Of a stretch of DNA of 17,251 nucleotides, positions 17,090 to 17,251 are shown piece by piece. The translations under genes were made by a program, and so were the position numbers. The notes under the pieces are model-generated. The model was not told where the DNA came from. It did not search any database and was given only the letters and a program-made list of their open reading frames with translations. Where the stretch lies: positions 1 to 17,251 of the forward strand of contig CAMCTC010000096.1 in the NCBI GenBank assembly GCA_945878355.1. The letters are read 5' to 3'. Positions within the stretch are counted from its first letter, which is position 1. Every line of letters starts with the position of its first letter. The stretch comes from Bordetella parapertussis (lineage in GTDB: Bacteria > Pseudomonadota > Gammaproteobacteria > Burkholderiales > Burkholderiaceae_C).

Positions 17090-17251
17090 TCAGGAACGAA
17101 GACGACGTGCTCGATCTGGCCGCGCGCCTAGAACTCGGAGCAACCAATGCCAACCTGTGCGTGGTCACCGCGTTCAATGACCTGACGCTGGGCAAGATCG
17201 CGGCGCGCCTGGCGGCCGACGAAGCGGGGCACTTGGCGCTGCTGAACTTAG
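17029..17251 (+). CDS. Ferritin-like domain protein, 5' portion (runs off the window)
   Basis: The plus frame is open from 16987 to the window end. The first ATG is at 17029. The translation contains DDVLDLAARLELGATNANL and later IAARLAADEAGHLALLNL. The spaced Glu residues and the EAGH signature resemble helices of ferritin-like (four-helix, di-iron-type) domains, as in exported ferritin-like proteins of proteobacteria. The first ~20 residues (MPSRRGLDARRVPK) do not look like a signal peptide or a family N-terminus. The gene may therefore have lost its 5' end to recombination, or start elsewhere. The 3' end lies beyond 17251, so length and metal ligands cannot be checked. Confidence 0.5.
   Translation, partial: MPSRRGLDARRVPKALKVDQLRNEDDVLDLAARLELGATNANLCVVTAFNDLTLGKIAARLAADEAGHLALLNL

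Noticed and set aside
16348..17100. A matching direct repeat (attR) of the yicC-side sequence
   Set aside because: I compared 14830-14940 with the segment around 17000-17100 by eye and found no convincing shared core; the far end may lie outside the window.

Overview
The window looks like chromosomal DNA of a GC-rich betaproteobacterium, most likely of order Burkholderiales (Rubrivivax/Leptothrix/Comamonadaceae-like). This rests on strong G/C preference at third codon positions, protein sequence character, and two gene orders I associate with this group: fkpB-ispH-serS, and kinase-phosphatase-rph-rdgB-hemW divergent from yicC. The genus is an inference. Genes are tightly packed with many 1-4 bp stop/start overlaps, and no gap exceeds about 300 bases.

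Positions 1-2967 (minus strand): fkpB, ispH and serS, followed by a co-directional tRNA-Ser(CGA). Positions 3089-4422 (plus): radC and an Smr-domain gene, coupled by a GTGA overlap. Positions 4506-6441 (minus): a three-gene set, GGDEF diguanylate cyclase, FlhG/MinD-like ATPase and group II truncated hemoglobin, each pair joined by an ATGA overlap. Positions 6652-9305 (plus), divergent from that set: cheR, cheD and cheB, the adaptation branch of chemotaxis. The 6.4-9.3 kb region therefore puts c-di-GMP synthesis, a flagellar-number/placement-type ATPase and receptor methylation/deamidation side by side, which suggests a motility-control locus with a haem-protein input.

Positions 9329-13867 (minus): a five-gene run in transcription order kinase, PP2C phosphatase, rph (RNase PH), rdgB (NTP clean-up) and hemW (haem chaperone). 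yicC (13898-14833, plus) is divergent from it and separated by only 30 bp.

Positions 14834-17251: accessory DNA. A perfect 10-bp hairpin follows yicC. Then come a leader with repeated TGTGGGGTTT motifs in both orientations, a P4-type tyrosine recombinase, an unrecognised minus-strand gene broken by a one-base shift at a C6 run, an AT-rich spacer with a 12-bp-period repeat, a degenerate minus-strand gene remnant, and the start of a ferritin-like gene that runs off the window. This is probably the end of an integrative element or its remains. No CRISPR array, complete insertion sequence or replication origin was seen.
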